DNA of 64,000 nucleotides from positions 3,162,001 through 3,226,000 of the forward strand of contig NZ_AP028669.1 of NCBI RefSeq assembly GCF_041154485.1, read 5' to 3'. The notes below the pieces were generated by a model. It made no database searches. It was not told where the DNA came from and was given only the letters and a program-made list of their open reading frames with translations. The translations under genes and the position numbers were made by a program. Source of the DNA: Variovorax sp. V93. Lineage in GTDB: Bacteria > Pseudomonadota > Gammaproteobacteria > Burkholderiales > Burkholderiaceae_C. Below, piece by piece: positions 62,618 to 64,000 of the stretch (position 1 is its first letter; the number at the start of each line of letters is the position of its first letter).

Positions 62618-62902
62618 ATGCCTGAACAGCCTCCATCCGGGACCGATCCCCTCGATCCTCCCTTCTTCCACGAGGCCTCCGGCACGGTCCGCTTCTGGGT
62701 GCTCATCGATGGCCAGCACATGGGCGCGAGCATCAGCAGGGATGTCCTGCGCTACCGCTTCCGGCCCGGCGCGCAGGGCGACGACCCGATGGAAATCTAC
62801 GCGCAGTACGCGGACCAGCTCGAAGCGGCCGTGCGCCGGCGGGCGGCGCAGGGCTCGATCGAGCCCGTGATGCTGCGCGAGTTCGATCTACCCCGCGATT
62901 GA
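62618..62902 (+). CDS. DUF1488-like small protein
   Basis: A 94-residue protein that fits the DUF1488 family in size and pattern: VRFWVLIDGQHMGASISRDVLRYRF at about residues 25-48 with a C-terminal helical half ending in LREFDLPRD. The function of DUF1488 proteins is unknown. It is divergent from the kinase gene and its last 15 bases overlap the convergent EamA gene. The start at 62618 is chosen by family length; an ATG at 62577 is in another frame. Confidence 0.7.
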   Translation: MPEQPPSGTDPLDPPFFHEASGTVRFWVLIDGQHMGASISRDVLRYRFRPGAQGDDPMEIYAQYADQLEAAVRRRAAQGSIEPVMLREFDLPRD

Positions 62903-63799
62903 ATCCACGCGCGCACCGCGCGTGCAGGCACCGCTGGCCAGCGTCACGCCGATCACGGCGCTGGCAATGGCGATCCGATCGATGCCCGTGGCGGGCTCGG
63001 CCAACCACCACCATCCGCCCAACGCGGAGAAAACGGGTGCCAGCCCTCCGAATGCCGCCGCCTGCGAAGCACCAAGACGCACGACCGCGGCGCCGAAGAT
63101 CCACAGCCCCAGCAGGCCCGCAACCGCGCCCTGCATCAGTGCCTGCCACAGCACGTCGCGCAGCGGCGCATCGACGAGGCCCGTTCCGCCGCGCCACAGC
63201 AGCCATGGCACCAGCAGGATCGCCGACCACGCACTGACGACGGCCGCGCCCTGCCATGCGCCGAGGCCGGCGCGCCTGAACGACAGCGAGAAGCCGGCCC
63301 ACAGCGCGGCCGCAAGAAGAAAGAGCAGATCGCCGCGCCAGGCGCCCGCATCGATGCCTCGGAAGCTGCCCGCTCCCAGGATGCCGATGCCCGCCGCAAG
63401 GAACAGCAACCCCGATGCGCGCGCGCGGTCCGGGCGTTCGCGCCAGAACATCCAGGCCAGGCCCGCAGCAAAGAGCGGACATGCGCCCGCCATGAAGACG
63501 CCCATGTGCGCCGACGGGGCGAACCTGCTGCCGCTCATCGCCACCAGTCCGAACGGCAGCCCCGCGCCAAGCACCATCCCGGCCAGCCACCGCAGCGGCA
63601 CCCCGCGCGGCAGCAGCCCCACGCGCAGCCACACAGGCATGAGCACGATCGCCGGTATGCCGTAGCGCAGGATCGCCAGGTCGGCCGGCGCGATCGTGGT
63701 GGTGGTCGAGTGGCGCGTGGCCACCTGCCAGATGCCCGCGATCAGCGCCGAAGCCGCGCCGGCGGCCAGGCCGGCTGAAAGGCGCACGTTGACCGTCAT
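62888..63799 (-). CDS. EamA-family (DMT) transporter
   Basis: A 303-residue membrane protein with about ten hydrophobic segments arranged as two five-helix EamA repeats (first about 10-140, second about 152-290). Segments such as APSAHMGVFMAGACPLFAAGLAW mark the DMT superfamily, which exports amino acids, nucleotides or other metabolites. Substrate unknown. The ATG at 63799 follows the AraC gene stop by 38 bases in the same direction, so the AraC protein may regulate it. Confidence 0.87.
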   Translation of the reverse strand: MTVNVRLSAGLAAGAASALIAGIWQVATRHSTTTTIAPADLAILRYGIPAIVLMPVWLRVGLLPRGVPLRWLAGMVLGAGLPFGLVAMSGSRFAPSAHMGVFMAGACPLFAAGLAWMFWRERPDRARASGLLFLAAGIGILGAGSFRGIDAGAWRGDLLFLLAAALWAGFSLSFRRAGLGAWQGAAVVSAWSAILLVPWLLWRGGTGLVDAPLRDVLWQALMQGAVAGLLGLWIFGAAVVRLGASQAAAFGGLAPVFSALGGWWWLAEPATGIDRIAIASAVIGVTLASGACTRGARVDSIAG

Positions 63800-63837
63800 C
63801 TGCTGGCTCCGTTGAATGCGAAGCCCGCAGTGTCCGG

Positions 63838-64000
63838 TCAATGCAGGCGGCGTGCTTCCAGATTCGTGCGCATCTGGCTCGGCGCCATGCCGAACGCGCG
63901 GCGGAAGGCCACCGTGAAGTGCGCGTGGCTTGCAAAGCCCAGGTCCGCCGCAAGCGCACTGAGGCTTCGCTCGCCTTCACGCAGGCGATCGAGCGCGAGC
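63838..64000 (-). CDS. AraC-family regulator, C-terminal end (partial)
   Basis: The last 53 or so codons of a regulator that continues past the right edge. The visible sequence has the AraC signature region ALAADLGFASHAHFTVAFRRAFGMAPSQMR, the second helix-turn-helix of the DNA-binding domain. It is the probable regulator of the following EamA gene. No more can be said without the rest of the gene. Confidence 0.85.
   Translation of the reverse strand, partial: LALDRLREGERSLSALAADLGFASHAHFTVAFRRAFGMAPSQMRTNLEARRLH

Overview
The window is a high-GC, gene-dense chromosomal segment from a betaproteobacterium of the family Comamonadaceae, most likely Variovorax. The basis is the gene content and protein style: lpxH-mtfA, a ZTP riboswitch before glyA, glyA-nrdR followed by a minor-pilin operon, a ribD-to-tolA run, many Bug/LysR/pirin genes, and tcuAB. 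The species cannot be fixed from the sequence alone. I saw no rRNA, tRNA, CRISPR array, prophage or intact insertion sequence.

Region by region. (1) 1-11.7 kb: the end of lpxH, a branched palindromic repeat, mtfA, a GYD-domain gene, a large DUF349 protein and an AsmA-like DUF748 protein on the minus strand, a lytic transglycosylase, then glyA behind a ZTP riboswitch. (2) 11.7-18.8 kb: nrdR, then a minus-strand type IV minor-pilin operon (fimT-pilV-pilW-pilX-pilY1-pilE) with overlapping or near-abutting stops and starts. (3) 18.8-26.6 kb: a plus-strand superoperon ribD-ribE-ribBX-ribH-nusB-aminotransferase-ybgC-tolQ-tolR-tolA, most junctions being ATGA overlaps. (4) 26.6-37.7 kb: dnaE (minus), a TrhO-like sulfurtransferase, a pirin/flavodoxin/DoxX/pirin cluster with a divergent LysR regulator, an FAD oxidoreductase, gluQ and trmB. 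(5) 37.8-48.7 kb: a small regulon (Tat-type binding protein, Crp/Fnr regulator, HD-domain protein, class II aldolase), a LysR-tcuA-tcuB tricarballylate oxidation unit with an orphan Bug binding protein, and a GH3 beta-glucosidase. (6) 48.7-60.7 kb: a minus-strand operon for urea or short-chain amide uptake and hydrolysis (urtA-B-C-D-E, fmdA formamidase, fmdB), and next to it, divergently, a transporter-like hybrid histidine kinase overlapping a LuxR-type response regulator. (7) 60.7-64 kb: a Gly/ATP-repeat secreted protein, a sensor kinase, a DUF1488 protein, an EamA permease and the tail of an AraC regulator.

The most unusual system is at 49.2-60.7 kb. A protein with an NCS1-type (nucleobase/allantoin/hydantoin) transporter domain, an eight-cysteine cluster, two further membrane segments, a histidine kinase and a receiver is encoded together with a LuxR regulator and divergently from an amide/urea ABC transporter-formamidase operon. 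I infer a transporter-derived sensor that controls nitrogen-compound uptake. The operon itself carries two palindromic repeat elements, one of them with arms of about 90 bases, in otherwise tight gene junctions. Other points of interest are a RibBA homologue whose GTP cyclohydrolase II half has lost its zinc cysteines (RibBX type), a perfect TGTCAA-N4-TTGACA palindrome between the Crp/Fnr gene and its divergent neighbour, and an RGG-like disordered region in the DUF349 protein.
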